Shown: piece after piece, positions 13,693-13,707 of the stretch
Position numbering within the stretch: the first letter of the stretch is position 1
Layout: each line of letters begins with the position of its first letter
Origin: JAAYAN01 sp964437215
GTDB taxonomy: Bacteria; Bacteroidota; Ignavibacteria; Ignavibacteriales; Melioribacteraceae
Direction: 5' to 3'
NCBI GenBank assembly: GCA_964437215.1
Contig: CAYTFZ010000072.1
Span: 1 to 13,707, forward strand
Length of the DNA: 13,707 bases
Program-made: the position numbers and the translations under genes
The notes under the pieces: model-generated
Told to the model about the DNA's origin: nothing
What the model saw: the letters and a program-made list of their open reading frames with translations, nothing else
Database searches by the model: none

Positions 13693-13707
13693 CAAAATTT
13701 TAAACAA

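Overview
This AT-rich window (about one third G+C by eye) looks like chromosome from a Bacteroidota/Ignavibacteriota-type bacterium (FCB group). Signs are a CBM9-DUF5916 outer-membrane protein, a patatin-BamA surface protein, a small winged-helix regulator paired with a six-helix membrane protein, and promoters of the TTTG-N20-TAnnTTTG type, the clearest being in front of rpmH. Almost everything is on the minus strand; only a GroES-like gene and a hypothetical helical protein are on the plus strand.

Right end (about 8.4-13.7 kb): a housekeeping cluster reading leftwards, rpmH (ribosomal protein bL34), rnpA (RNase P protein, TTG start), yidC (membrane insertase), then a patatin-POTRA-barrel protein of the PlpD/FplA (type Vd) kind. 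yidD, often found between rnpA and yidC, is absent. The patatin gene ends tail-to-tail with a small plus-strand gene, the two sharing a TTAA.

Middle (about 4.6-7.7 kb): an isolated long-form GroES-like gene with a terminator hairpin over its stop codon, facing a large CBM9-DUF5916 gene.

Left (about 2.2-4.5 kb): an accessory pair, a class II Fic (AMPylase) gene and a single-HKD phospholipase D-like nuclease gene, separated by a 129-bp imperfect inverted repeat ending in GTTATGC that looks like an integron attC site. This is the most mobile-looking part of the window.

Far left (1-2.1 kb): a probable operon of a six-helix membrane protein, an overlapping winged-helix regulator, and a secreted protein that runs off the window, joining a transglutaminase-like domain to a formylglycine-generating-enzyme-like (SUMF1) domain. 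A 19-bp sequence containing a perfect 7+1+7 palindrome occurs twice, in front of the first and third genes; in front of the first it fills the spacer of a good promoter. I infer it is the regulator's operator.

No gap between genes exceeds 300 bases once the transglutaminase-SUMF1 gene is counted. The gaps at 4472-4659 and 7683-7848 hold little that I can name apart from the groES -7 element and homopolymer tracts. I see no tRNA, CRISPR array or insertion sequence.
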